Part shown: piece by piece, positions 41,328 to 49,080 of the stretch
Position numbering within the stretch: position 1 is the first letter of the stretch
Layout of the letters: the number at the start of each line of letters is the position of its first letter
DNA from: CAVPHV01 sp963821095
Lineage (GTDB): Bacteria; Actinomycetota; Acidimicrobiia; Spongiisociales; UBA5794
Length of the DNA stretch: 64,000 bases
Direction of reading: 5' to 3'
NCBI GenBank assembly: GCA_963821095.1
Contig: CAWGCJ010000014.1
Coordinates: 8,676 to 72,675, forward strand
Position numbers and translations under genes: made by a program
The notes under the pieces: generated by a model
Told to the model about the DNA's origin: nothing
The model's input: the letters and a program-made list of their open reading frames with translations, nothing else
The model's database searches: none

Positions 41328-42380
41328 CTATGTGTTGCGGACGAGTGGGGAGACCTTGGTCCCAAACAACTCGATCGAGCGCATGGCCGACTCATGAGAT
41401 ACCGAGCCTGCATGGTGCAGCATGAACCGGTCGATGCCGAGGATTTCTTTCCAGTAGAGAACCTTGGTCGCAACCGTCTCCGGGTCGCCGACCACTAGTG
41501 AGCCCTGGGGGCTGCGCATCCAGTCGTACTGCTCCCGAGTGAGCGGCGGCCAGCCTCGTTCTCGGCCGATCTTGTCCATCATGTCGGTGAACGAGCGATA
41601 GATCTCATCGGAGGCTTGCTCGCTGTCGTCGGCGATGAAGCCGAGACCATGGACCGCCAGTGGGAACTCGCCGGGGTCATAGCCGGATTCGACCAGGGTC
41701 CTGCGGTAGAGGTCGGCGAGCACCTGGAACCGGGCCGGGTCGCCACCGATGATGGCGAGGACCAACGGCAGTCCAAACCGCGCGGCCCGCACCACCGAAG
41801 CGGGGGTACCGCCGACCCCGATCCAAATCGGAAGCGGTTCCTGCTGCGGGCGGGGATAGACCGCTTGGTTGTGTAACGGTTCCCGAAACCGGCCCTGCCA
41901 GGTCACCCGCTCGTTCCTGGTGATCTCCACCAGGAGCTCGAGCTTCTCGGCGAATAGCTCGTTGTAGTCATCGAGCGAGTAGCCAAAGAGGGGAAACGAC
42001 TCGATGAATGAGCCGCGGCCGACCAATAGTTCGGCTCGCCCGTTGGAGATGAGGTCGAGCGTCGAGAAGTCTTGGAATGTCCGCACCGGGTCGGCCGAAC
42101 TCAGGACGATGACGGCTGAGCTGAGCCGGATTCGCTCGGTCAGGGCGGCCGCCGCGGCGAGTGTGATGGCTGGTGCCGAGGCCGCCATGTCGACCCGGTG
42201 GTGCTCACCGAGGCCGTACACGTCGAGGCCGACGCGTTCGGCTTCCACGATCTCTTCGATCACATTGCGAAGTCGTTCGCCGTGGCTGATGGGGACACCG
42301 GTGGTGGCGTTCTTGTGAGTCTCGGCGAAGCTCGTCATGCCGAGCTCGAACCGTTTGACAGCGGTGATGAGGGGTTCCAT
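41328..42380 (-). CDS. LLM-class flavin/F420-dependent oxidoreductase
   Basis: 350-residue bacterial luciferase-like TIM barrel: VEAERVGLDVYGLGEHHRVDMAASAPAITLAAAAALTERIRL, SSAVIVLSSADPVRTFQDFSTLDLISNGRAELLVGRGSFIESFPLFG and LPIWIGVGGTPASVVRAARFGLPLVLAIIGG. The Y.LGEHHR and R.F..LD..S.GR motifs are typical. Actinobacterial members use FMN or F420 for monooxygenation or hydride transfer; the substrate is unknown. It is divergent from the aldolase gene, with an AT-richer TTAGGTATACCAACC stretch about 15 bases upstream. Confidence 0.88.
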   Translation of the reverse strand: MEPLITAVKRFELGMTSFAETHKNATTGVPISHGERLRNVIEEIVEAERVGLDVYGLGEHHRVDMAASAPAITLAAAAALTERIRLSSAVIVLSSADPVRTFQDFSTLDLISNGRAELLVGRGSFIESFPLFGYSLDDYNELFAEKLELLVEITRNERVTWQGRFREPLHNQAVYPRPQQEPLPIWIGVGGTPASVVRAARFGLPLVLAIIGGDPARFQVLADLYRRTLVESGYDPGEFPLAVHGLGFIADDSEQASDEIYRSFTDMMDKIGRERGWPPLTREQYDWMRSPQGSLVVGDPETVATKVLYWKEILGIDRFMLHHAGSVSHESAMRSIELFGTKVSPLVRNT

Positions 42381-42496
42381 TCGGTAGCGGTGGACTTAGG
42401 TATACCAACCGAACCGAGCCTATGCGGTGCTCATTGCGGGGGATCAAGCCTGGCTCGGCGCCGGTAGTGTGTCCCGACGAACAACAAGGAGTAGCG

Positions 42497-43168
42497 GTGG
42501 CGGCTCACAACAAGGCGGACGTGCTTGCCGCGATAGAACGTGACGGCGTGGTTCCCGTTTTCAACGACTCCGATGTCGCTATCACCAAGGAAGTGGCCCG
42601 TTGTGTTGTTGCGGGCGGGTTGTCGACCTTCGAGTTCACGAATCGTGGCGAGGGTGCCCTCGAGGTCTTCGCTGATTTCATCACGTGGGCCAGGGCTGAG
42701 CTCCCCGAACTCATCGTGGGCGTTGGAACCGTCACTGAGCCGGTTGCTGCTGTTCGAGCGATCGATCTTGGTGCCAACTTCGTATTCGCTCCGAGCTTGT
42801 CCGGTGCGGTTGCCGTTGTCTGCAACTCCCGGGACGTTCCCTATGTGCCGGGCTGTGGCACCGTTACCGAGATTCAGACCGCACATGACCTGGGATGCCA
42901 CATGGTCAAGCTGTTCCCCGCCGAGTCGCTCGGCGGTCCGGCCTTCCTCAGTGCGGTGCGAGCACCCTGCCCGTGGGTGCGTGCCATCCCGACCGGCGGG
43001 GTCGAGCCCACGGTGGCCTCCATGAAGCCGTGGTTCGACGCCGGGGCGACCGCGGTCGGCATGGGATCGAAGCTCCTGCCGACGGAGCTCATTGCCGCCG
43101 CGGACTGGGATGCGGTGGAGCGGAGGGTGACCCAGGCGGTGGCGGCCGTTGCTGCGGCGCGGGCCTGA
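42497..43168 (+). CDS. eda: KHG/KDPG aldolase family protein
   Basis: 223-residue class I aldolase TIM barrel: DGVVPVFNDSDVAITKEVARCVVAGGLSTFEFTNRG, LIVGVGTVTEPVAAVRAIDLGANFVFAPSLSGAVA, and the Schiff-base Lys in CHMVKLFPAESLGG, followed by RAIPTGGVEP and VGMGSKLLP. It cleaves 2-keto-3-deoxy-6-phosphogluconate or 4-hydroxy-2-oxoglutarate to pyruvate plus an aldehyde. No edd or other Entner-Doudoroff gene is nearby, so the in vivo substrate is open. GTG 42497 follows ACAAGGAGTAGCG. Confidence 0.87.
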   Translation: MAAHNKADVLAAIERDGVVPVFNDSDVAITKEVARCVVAGGLSTFEFTNRGEGALEVFADFITWARAELPELIVGVGTVTEPVAAVRAIDLGANFVFAPSLSGAVAVVCNSRDVPYVPGCGTVTEIQTAHDLGCHMVKLFPAESLGGPAFLSAVRAPCPWVRAIPTGGVEPTVASMKPWFDAGATAVGMGSKLLPTELIAAADWDAVERRVTQAVAAVAAARA

Positions 43169-43223
43169 GGCGAGTCACCGACGGCGGGCCGGTTTGGCGA
43201 ACTGGACGGCGACACCGCAATTT

Positions 43224-43548
43224 CTACAGGCTGCCGTCCATGCCGCAATCCGCGCCCTCGCCATGATCTGGGAGTAGTTCGAAGTAGGCAACGGGTCCGT
43301 AGCCGGGAATCGCATATTCGATGCGGTTCCGACTCACGAGCTCGGCCGTCCCGAATATCTCGTTGCCGATGACGGCGTGCGAATCGTCGAGGATGTCGGT
43401 CGCCTCCGCAGCGACCTCATCTGTCGTCTGTGAACGTCAGATCGATCAGTGCATTGAATCGTGGGCCGCGAACGGCAGCGAGACCTCACTCCAGTCGAGA
43501 TCGTCGGTGGGCTTGATCCCGCAACGCCAAGCATTGGGCCGATCGACG
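43224..43548 (-). pseudogene. Decayed gene, at least two frameshifts, family unrecognised
   Basis: Read by hand on the minus strand, protein-like text continues across three frames: NAWRCGIKPTDDLDWSEVSL then PFAAHDSMH (about 43531-43450), ALIDLTFTDDR (about 43451-43419), and a third part running EVAAEATDILDDSHAVIGNE ... NRIEYAIPGYGPVAYFELLP ... GMDGSL before a TAG at 43224. The composition and continuity argue for one former gene of about 105 codons or more that has suffered two small indels. I cannot name the family. It sits directly downstream of tRNA-Gly on the same strand, which might mark an old integration scar. Confidence 0.45.
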
Positions 43549-43564
43549 AGAGCGGAGAACGGAG

Positions 43565-43635
43565 AGCGGGTGAGGGGAATCGAACCCCCGTATTCAGCTT
43601 GGGAAGCTGATGTTCTACCATTGAACTACACCCGC
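43565..43635 (-). tRNA. tRNA-Gly (anticodon CCC)
   Basis: 71 nt on the minus strand. The acceptor stem GCGGGTG pairs with CACCCGC plus discriminator T. The D-arm holds TAGTTCAATGGTAGAAC, the anticodon stem-loop is TCAGC-TTCCCAA-GCTGA with CCC at positions 34-36, the variable loop is ATAC and the T-arm is GGGGGTTCGATTCCCCT. No CCA is encoded. It decodes GGG. All arms pair fully, so it should be functional. Confidence 0.95.
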
Positions 43636-43660
43636 GAACCCGCGGATTGTACCCCTTTCC

Positions 43661-43708
43661 GTTTTGGCGTACATACCCGTCACAGGTGTCGCTGGTGTCC
43701 GCCAAAAC
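43661..43708. repeat. Imperfect palindromic extragenic element E
   Basis: GTTTTGGCG-T-ACA at the left pairs with TGT-C-CGCCAAAAC at the right, with one mismatch in 13 bp and a 22-base interior. It lies between tRNA-Gly and the small membrane-protein gene. The left arm GTTTTGGCGTACAT differs from element C (GTTCTTGCGTACAT) at only two positions. Confidence 0.6.
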
Positions 43709-43727
43709 CCTCTAGGAGTCGGGTCGG

Positions 43728-43952
43728 ATGGATGTTGTCGAGCTGCTGGGGCTGGATTCGCTGCTCGGGGCCATGGTCTTGGCCCTCGGGGCCGCCATGG
43801 TGCTCGGCAATGGCTTCGCCATCTACCAGAACCACCGGGGCCGTCGCCCTGCCAAAGAAACCGGCGAGTTTCGGGCCGGCCGCGCCTGGTGGCTGTTCGG
43901 TGTCGGGGTACTGATCACGATTTGGGGAATCGCCAGCTTGCTGGCGGGTTGA
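43728..43952 (+). CDS. Small two-helix membrane protein
   Basis: 74 residues: helix 1 LGAMVLALGAAMVLGNGFAIY, a basic loop QNHRGRRPAKETGEFRAGRAWW, helix 2 LFGVGVLITIWGIASLLAG. The loop is basic, so it should face the cytoplasm with both ends outside. ATG follows TAGGAGTCGGGTCGG, a good ribosome-binding site. No family known; it resembles small actinobacterial envelope proteins. Confidence 0.65.
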   Translation: MDVVELLGLDSLLGAMVLALGAAMVLGNGFAIYQNHRGRRPAKETGEFRAGRAWWLFGVGVLITIWGIASLLAG

Positions 43953-44044
43953 AGCGTCGGCGAGACGGGAACAAATCCCGGCTTGATGTCGTCTAACTAC
44001 CAGCGGTACCTACCATCGCCCGCTTCGCCCTGAAGGAACCGCGC

Positions 44045-44902
44045 ATGACAGACCTGCCAATCCAGATACCGACACGCTCCCGCCGGGTGATGCTTGCCGT
44101 CGCCCTGTGGGTGTTCGCCATTTCGACGACCGTTCTTCTCGTGGGAATCTGGGGGCGCAGCGTGACCGGCGACGAAGCCACTCTCCAGGCCAGCGCCGAA
44201 GCCGTCCTTGAAACCGACGTGGTGACGGATCGGGTCGGCGAGTGGCTTGCTGAGGGCCTGGCGGCTGCCGACGAGGTCGAGGCTGCAGGGATTGCCGCCG
44301 CGGTCGAAGCCGTTGACGAGATGCCGGCCGCGCAGCGGGCGGTCGATGACATCGTGGGCCAGGTGGTCACCGCGGCCCTCGCCCCGCCGGGCTCGTCACC
44401 TTCGGTCGACGTGGCTGGTGCCCTGGGGCCGGTCGTCCCGGATTTGCTGCGAGAACTGGAGGCGAACGGCATCGCAACCTCAACCGTGGAGGTCGAGGCC
44501 GCCCTCGAGGTGGTGGATACCCTGACTCTCCCGGTGGAGCCGAGCAGCGCTTCGGGTGGTGTCGCCCGTGAAGCTCGGGCCGTTCTGACCAAGGTGATTG
44601 TCGTCGGCCTTCTTGGAATGCTCGTGGGCGGCATCGTCGCCATTGCCGTTTCCGATGATCGCTGGGGCCGGATGCGCTCGCTGGCGAGCCGGGTCGCGGT
44701 ATCGGCCTTCACGTTTGCGATCCTGCTCCAGATCGGGCGGTGGGCGACCGACCCTCAAGGCGGGCGGTCGCCGCTGGCTGCGGGTGGCGGTGTCGTGATG
44801 GGGAGCAACTGGCAGGTCCTGCTGGTCGTTGCGGCCGGCGGGGTCGCAGTGGCGTTTGTCGCCGGCGCCGTGGTGCGGCGCACTCGTGGGGCAACGGGAT
44901 AG
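44045..44902 (+). CDS. Membrane protein with large external domain
   Basis: 285 residues. Helix 1 near the N-terminus (RVMLAVALWVFAISTTVLLVGIWG), an external Ala/Glu/Val-rich domain of about 140 residues, then three helices (VIVVGLLGMLVGGIVAIAV, VAVSAFTFAILLQIGRWA, WQVLLVVAAGGVAVAFVAGAVV). No recognised domain. AAGGAACCGCGC precedes the ATG. It is followed 29 bases later by the thioredoxin-like lipoprotein gene, so an envelope-related pair is possible. Confidence 0.65.
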   Translation: MTDLPIQIPTRSRRVMLAVALWVFAISTTVLLVGIWGRSVTGDEATLQASAEAVLETDVVTDRVGEWLAEGLAAADEVEAAGIAAAVEAVDEMPAAQRAVDDIVGQVVTAALAPPGSSPSVDVAGALGPVVPDLLRELEANGIATSTVEVEAALEVVDTLTLPVEPSSASGGVAREARAVLTKVIVVGLLGMLVGGIVAIAVSDDRWGRMRSLASRVAVSAFTFAILLQIGRWATDPQGGRSPLAAGGGVVMGSNWQVLLVVAAGGVAVAFVAGAVVRRTRGATG

Positions 44903-44931
44903 TCCGGGGAATCACTAACGTCGGGTCCCTC

Positions 44932-45681
44932 ATGAGCCCATCCAGAACCCGCATGCTGATGCTGTTGCTGATTGCGCTTGCGGTGATGGCCGCCGCTTGC
45001 GGCGATTCGGATGAGGGTGGGACGACGGCGGCGCCGGAAACCACGACCGCGGCCGCCGCTGAGTCGTCCACCACCGCCACCCCATCCACTACCGCCACCC
45101 CATCCACGTCCGCGGCTCCGTCCACCTCCACGCCGACGACAACAGCAGCGCCGACGACGACTACCTCCGGACTCCAGGAAACCGCTCCGGTGGCTATCAC
45201 AGGTGAGCCGCTTCCCGAGGTGGCCGATTCTGGGGAAGACCTCGCCGTCGGCCTCACTCCACCGCAAATCGTCGGGGTCGATTTTGCCGGGAACGAAGTG
45301 ATACTTGGTGGTGGGGATGCTCCGCAAGCGATCATGTTTGTTGCCCATTGGTGTTCGCACTGCCAGGTGGAGGTACCGGCGGTGCAAGCCTGGGTCGATG
45401 AGACCGGGGGAGTCGAGGGTGTCGAGGTCGTCGCCGTCTCGACCGCAGTGGTGCCGGAACGGCCCAACTATCCCCCGTCGGCATGGTTTGCGGCCGAGGC
45501 CTGGTCCTCTCCGGTTCTGGCCGATGACATGGAGGCCTCGAGTTTCATCGCCTACGGCGGACGCGCCATCCCGTTTTGGGTTTTTGTTGACGGCGGCGGC
45601 AAGGTTTTCCACCGCATCGAAGGCGGGGTCGATCTTGTCACGCTCGAGTCCGTGATGAACGATCTGGCGGCGACCGGCTAG
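44932..45681 (+). CDS. Thioredoxin-like lipoprotein
   Basis: 249 residues. The signal peptide ends with lipobox VMAAAC, then a long Thr/Ser/Ala/Pro-rich linker (about residues 25-85) leads to a thioredoxin/TlpA-type fold: AIMFVAHWCSHCQVEVPAVQAWVDE, with the active-site pair CSHC, then VEVVAVSTAVVPERPNYPP, and the cis-Pro in AIPFWVFVDGGGKVFHRIEG. It probably reduces or isomerises disulfides, or matures cytochrome c, outside the membrane. CSHC instead of CGPC suggests a more oxidising potential. One of four Thr-rich-spacer lipoproteins here. Confidence 0.85.
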   Translation: MSPSRTRMLMLLLIALAVMAAACGDSDEGGTTAAPETTTAAAAESSTTATPSTTATPSTSAAPSTSTPTTTAAPTTTTSGLQETAPVAITGEPLPEVADSGEDLAVGLTPPQIVGVDFAGNEVILGGGDAPQAIMFVAHWCSHCQVEVPAVQAWVDETGGVEGVEVVAVSTAVVPERPNYPPSAWFAAEAWSSPVLADDMEASSFIAYGGRAIPFWVFVDGGGKVFHRIEGGVDLVTLESVMNDLAATG

Positions 45682-45806
45682 TCGCCGCGTTCGAGCACGG
45701 TCTTCATTCCCGGGAGGATGCACGGCATCCCGTCGGAGGACTCGGCGCACGGCTCGAGATCCGGATTCGTTGGACCCCACCGAACGCCATCGGGTAGCCT
45801 CAACCC

Positions 45807-46619
45807 ATGGAACGATCATGCACCGTGGTGCGGGTGTTCACCCGAGCCGATGCCGGCGGGAACCATCTTGGCGTGGTCGAGGACATCAGCGGACTGGACG
45901 GGGAGGCGATGCAGCGCATCGCCTCCGAGCTGGGGTTTTCCGAGACGATCTTCATCGACGACGGAACGGCCGTCGCTCCGACGGTGCGAATCTTCACTCC
46001 TGGTGCCGAGCTGCCGTTTGCCGGGCATCCACTGGTCGGCGCTGCTTGGGTTCTGACCGTGGCCGGATCGTCCCCGGCTGGGTCGTTGCAGTGCGGGATC
46101 GGCGAGGTGCATATTCGAGTTGACGGTGATCTCGTGTGGATCGATGTGCCGATGAGCGGCAAAGTGGCTCCCAAAGATGACCCAAGGTGGGACGGTGGGA
46201 TTGCCGGGTTCTTTGCCGCCGCCGGGATCGCCGACACGGTTTCGTCGGCTCGAGTCCTGCTGCCCAACGAGTACCTCATCGGCGAACTCCAAAGCCCCGC
46301 TGCGGTTGCAGCACTCGAGCCCGATATGGAAGCGCTCGCCGCGGTGTTCGGCACCCTCGTCTTTGCCAGAGTCGGCGACCGAGTCCGAGCTCGCTTCTTC
46401 GCGCCCGATACCGGCGTTCGCGAGGACCCGGCCACGGGAAGTGCCGCGGTTGCCCTCGCCACTGTGCTGCGGTCACGAGGGGAACACTCCGGCCGCCTCA
46501 CCATCCATCAGGGTGAGGAGATCGGCCATCCTTCGACCATCGAACTCACGTGGGCGGGAGACACCGCCGCAATCGGGGGCACGGTGCGATTCGACGAGAC
46601 TCGAGCCCTCGTCCAGTAG
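45807..46619 (+). CDS. PhzF-family isomerase-like protein
   Basis: 270 residues, two-domain PhzF fold (like diaminopimelate epimerase). It shows VVRVFTRADAGGNHLGVVED, the catalytic Glu in GFSETIFID, VRIFTPGAELPFAGHPLVGAAWVL, and in the second half VRARFFAPDTGVREDPATGSAAVALA. PhzF converts a phenazine precursor in pseudomonads, but most genomic homologues have unknown substrates and no phenazine genes are present here. TAGCCT lies six bases before the ATG, indicating leaderless expression. A DinB-fold gene follows 29 bases downstream. Confidence 0.87.
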   Translation: MERSCTVVRVFTRADAGGNHLGVVEDISGLDGEAMQRIASELGFSETIFIDDGTAVAPTVRIFTPGAELPFAGHPLVGAAWVLTVAGSSPAGSLQCGIGEVHIRVDGDLVWIDVPMSGKVAPKDDPRWDGGIAGFFAAAGIADTVSSARVLLPNEYLIGELQSPAAVAALEPDMEALAAVFGTLVFARVGDRVRARFFAPDTGVREDPATGSAAVALATVLRSRGEHSGRLTIHQGEEIGHPSTIELTWAGDTAAIGGTVRFDETRALVQ

Positions 46620-46648
46620 GAAGCGACCTGGGACAGGAGGCACCGACC

Positions 46649-47134
46649 ATGCTGAGCGCGGAGAAGTTGGCGAAGGACTACAAGCGGAACGCCACCATCG
46701 TCAAATGGCAGGCGGACGGCCTGAGCCATGCCGACAGCCTGATCCAGACTCCCTATCGGATCAACTGCCTCAATTGGGTGCTCGGACACATCGCCGAAGG
46801 TCGTGACGGCGTACTCGAGATGGTCGGCGCCGAGCGGGTGGCCGAACCCGGGGAGCTCGGTCGCTACCTGCGCGAGTCGGAGCCGATTCTGGAGGACGGC
46901 CCCGGTGTGGTTCCCCTGGAGCGCCTGCTCGAGATCATCAGCGCAACCCAGGAGCGTCTCGAGGCGGCCCTGGGCGACCTGTCCGACGAGACACTGGCCG
47001 TCGAAACCATCGAAAACGAGCGCACCACCACTCTGGCCGGCCGGGTCCACTTCGCCTACTTCCACGACACGTACCACACCGGCCAAACCGAACTTCTTCG
47101 CCAGGTCGCCGGCAAGAACGACCACATCATCTAG
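46649..47134 (+). CDS. DinB-like four-helix (DinB/YfiT superfamily) protein
   Basis: 161 residues, helical: MLSAEKLAKDYKRNATIVKWQADGL, LNWVLGHIAEGRDGVLEMVG and RVHFAYFHDTYHTGQTELLRQVAG. The metal-site His residues are in GHIAEGR and FHDTYHTGQ, the typical DinB_2 pattern. Relatives are metal-dependent thiol (mycothiol or bacillithiol) S-transferases, a plausible but unproved role. Not to be confused with DNA polymerase IV at 52424. ATG follows GACAGGAGGCACCGACC. Confidence 0.8.
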   Translation: MLSAEKLAKDYKRNATIVKWQADGLSHADSLIQTPYRINCLNWVLGHIAEGRDGVLEMVGAERVAEPGELGRYLRESEPILEDGPGVVPLERLLEIISATQERLEAALGDLSDETLAVETIENERTTTLAGRVHFAYFHDTYHTGQTELLRQVAGKNDHII

Positions 47135-47201
47135 GCCCTCCCGGGGTACCGAGCCGCTCAGCTCCGGTCCACCGGCGGCGGCACCTTGGTACGCTGGGGA
47201 T

Positions 47202-48062
47202 ATGGATCTCTACGCTCGCGTCAACATTCTCGAAGGCAAAGCCGTCCGTCTGCCACGGGGCAACGTCAAAGATGAGGTCATCTTTCTCGAGGCCAACCCA
47301 CTTGAACGAGCCCACGGCTGGGTCTCGAAGGGCGCCCATCGGCTTCTGATCGTTGATCTCGATGCCGCTGCCCACGGCGACTACCGCAACCGATCGATGA
47401 TCAACGAAATCATCGCAGCCGTCGACGTGCCCGTGCAGGTCGGTGGCGGGGTGCGTACGCCCGCCGAGGTCGACGCCTTGCTCAGCGGTGGAGCATGGCG
47501 GGTCACGATGGGAACAACCGCGATGGTCGACCAAGTGTTGTTCTGGGATATCTGCCGGGATCACCCCGGCCGGATTGCGGTGAGCCTCGATGTGCTGCCG
47601 GATCAGGAGTTGGCCATCCGGGGATGGACCGAGGGAAGCGGTAGCTACCTCGAAGAGACACTGATCGAACTGTCGTCGGCCGGCGCCGCCGCCTTCATGC
47701 TGTCCGAGGTCGGTCGTGACGCCCTCAACGAACCACCGAACTTCGACAATCTGGAACTTGCGTTGACCACGGTCGAGGAGGAAGTCATCGCCGCCGGCGG
47801 AGTGAGAGGTGTCGAAGACCTCGAGCTCCTGCGCGACCTCGAGGTCAACGGCCGCCAGGTGGGTGGTGTTGTTGTCGGCCGTGAGGTCACCGCGGGCAGG
47901 TTTACCGTCGAGGAGGCGGTTGCCCTGGTGCGTCGCAAGCCGGGCCCGCCGAAGGGACCGTGGAGTGCTGAGGAATTGCAGCAGGCGTTGGCAAATTTCC
48001 GAGCATCCCATCCCGGACAGGCCGACGTTGAAGTTTTCCTGGCGTGGCTGAACGGCGAATAG
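47202..48062 (+). CDS. HisA/PriA-like phosphoribosyl isomerase with Asn at the catalytic-base position
   Basis: 286 residues, a TIM barrel clearly related to HisA: VNILEGKAVRLPRG, RLLIVDLDAAAHGDYRNR, VPVQVGGGVRTPAEVDALL, IAVSLDVLPDQELAIRGW, IAAGGVRGVEDLELL. In HisA the N-terminal motif is PAxD with Asp as general base; here it is ARVN, so Asp8 is Asn. The second catalytic Asp (SLDV) is kept. About 45 extra residues follow the barrel (PGPPKGPWSAEELQQALANF ...). No his operon surrounds it. It may be the sole, altered HisA or a paralogue with another role. TACGCT six bases before the ATG: leaderless. Confidence 0.78.
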   Translation: MDLYARVNILEGKAVRLPRGNVKDEVIFLEANPLERAHGWVSKGAHRLLIVDLDAAAHGDYRNRSMINEIIAAVDVPVQVGGGVRTPAEVDALLSGGAWRVTMGTTAMVDQVLFWDICRDHPGRIAVSLDVLPDQELAIRGWTEGSGSYLEETLIELSSAGAAAFMLSEVGRDALNEPPNFDNLELALTTVEEEVIAAGGVRGVEDLELLRDLEVNGRQVGGVVVGREVTAGRFTVEEAVALVRRKPGPPKGPWSAEELQQALANFRASHPGQADVEVFLAWLNGE

Positions 48063-48066
48063 TCGG

Positions 48067-49080
48067 TCAGGTCCCGGCGGTTCCGGCCATGGTGAGCACA
48101 GCAGCCCCCGCAGCGTCGCCGGCTTTCAGCCGCGCCAACGCCAGATTGGCGTCCTCCATCCGATAGGGGTCGGCCACGGTGCGGATCGGAATCCTCGCCG
48201 CGAGATCGAGGAACTCCTGGGCGTCGGCTCTGGTGAAGTTCGCAACGCTGCGCACCGAGCGCTCCCACCACAACATCTCATAGGGAAACTCGGGGATCTG
48301 ATCGAGGTGGATGGCATTGACTGCCACGGTGCCGCCGCGATCGAGCGACTTGAGCGCTTCGATGACCACGTAGCTGGCCGGGGCGAAGGTGACCGCAGCA
48401 TCAAGCGGGACCGGCGGCCGGTCGTGATACGAGCCGGTCCACACCGCGCCCATGTCGAGGGCGCGCTGCTGCTCGGGCACCGAGCGGGTGGCGACGAAGA
48501 CCTCGCAGCCCCAATAGATGGCAACCTGGATGGCCAGCAGCGCCGATGCCCCGAACCCGTACAGACCGAGACGACCACCCGGCTGAATGCCGCTCAATCT
48601 GAGGGAGCGATAGCCGATCACCCCGCCACAGAGGAGTGGAGCGGCCTCGACGTCTCCGAAGCCGGGGGGCACTCGCAAGGCGAAATCGGCCCGAAGTGTC
48701 ATCTGCGTGGCGTAGCCGCCGTCGCGGTCCCAGCCGGTGAACTCGGCGGCCTCGCAGAGGTTCTCGGAACCGGCCAGACAGAACCGGCACGTGCCGCAGG
48801 TTCCGGCCAGCCAGGCGACACCGACCCGCTCTCCGACTTGCCAGTCGGTGACTCGGCTGCCGGCGGCGATGATGGTGCCAACGACTTGGTGCCCGGGTAC
48901 GACCGGAAGTAGTCGGGCTGCCAGATCACCCTCGATGAGTTGGAGATCGGTGCGGCACACGCCGCACGCCGCGACTTGGATCGCGAGTTCGTCGGGCGCC
49001 GTGTCCAGGTCGGCAGCCTCGAAGGGCTCCAGCGGTCGACTCTGGATGGGGCCGGGTGTGATCAGGCGACGGCCTCGCAT
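48067..49080 (-). CDS. Zinc-dependent alcohol dehydrogenase family protein
   Basis: 337-residue medium-chain dehydrogenase. Catalytic zinc Cys in ACGVCRTDLQLIEGD, PGHQVVGTI (His/Glu), the structural-zinc Cys quartet in CGTCRFCLAGSENLC, and the Rossmann part GGRLGLYGFGASALLAIQVAIYWGCEVFVATR. It resembles AdhA-type NAD-dependent alcohol dehydrogenases with GFGAS for GxGxxG. The substrate is not assigned. ATG with AGGGAGGGTCACT upstream. It is convergent with the HisA-like gene (four bases between stops). Confidence 0.9.
   Translation of the reverse strand: MRGRRLITPGPIQSRPLEPFEAADLDTAPDELAIQVAACGVCRTDLQLIEGDLAARLLPVVPGHQVVGTIIAAGSRVTDWQVGERVGVAWLAGTCGTCRFCLAGSENLCEAAEFTGWDRDGGYATQMTLRADFALRVPPGFGDVEAAPLLCGGVIGYRSLRLSGIQPGGRLGLYGFGASALLAIQVAIYWGCEVFVATRSVPEQQRALDMGAVWTGSYHDRPPVPLDAAVTFAPASYVVIEALKSLDRGGTVAVNAIHLDQIPEFPYEMLWWERSVRSVANFTRADAQEFLDLAARIPIRTVADPYRMEDANLALARLKAGDAAGAAVLTMAGTAGT

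Noticed and set aside
43321..43914. Plus-strand ORF crossing tRNA-Gly
   Set aside because: Runs through a fully paired tRNA and palindrome E; clearly non-coding.
45678..45803. 41-codon minus-strand ORF between the thioredoxin-like and PhzF genes, ending MPCILPGMKTVLERGD
   Set aside because: Protein-like composition but only a TTG start, no ribosome-binding site or -10 box, and it overlaps the neighbouring stop; kept out for lack of support.
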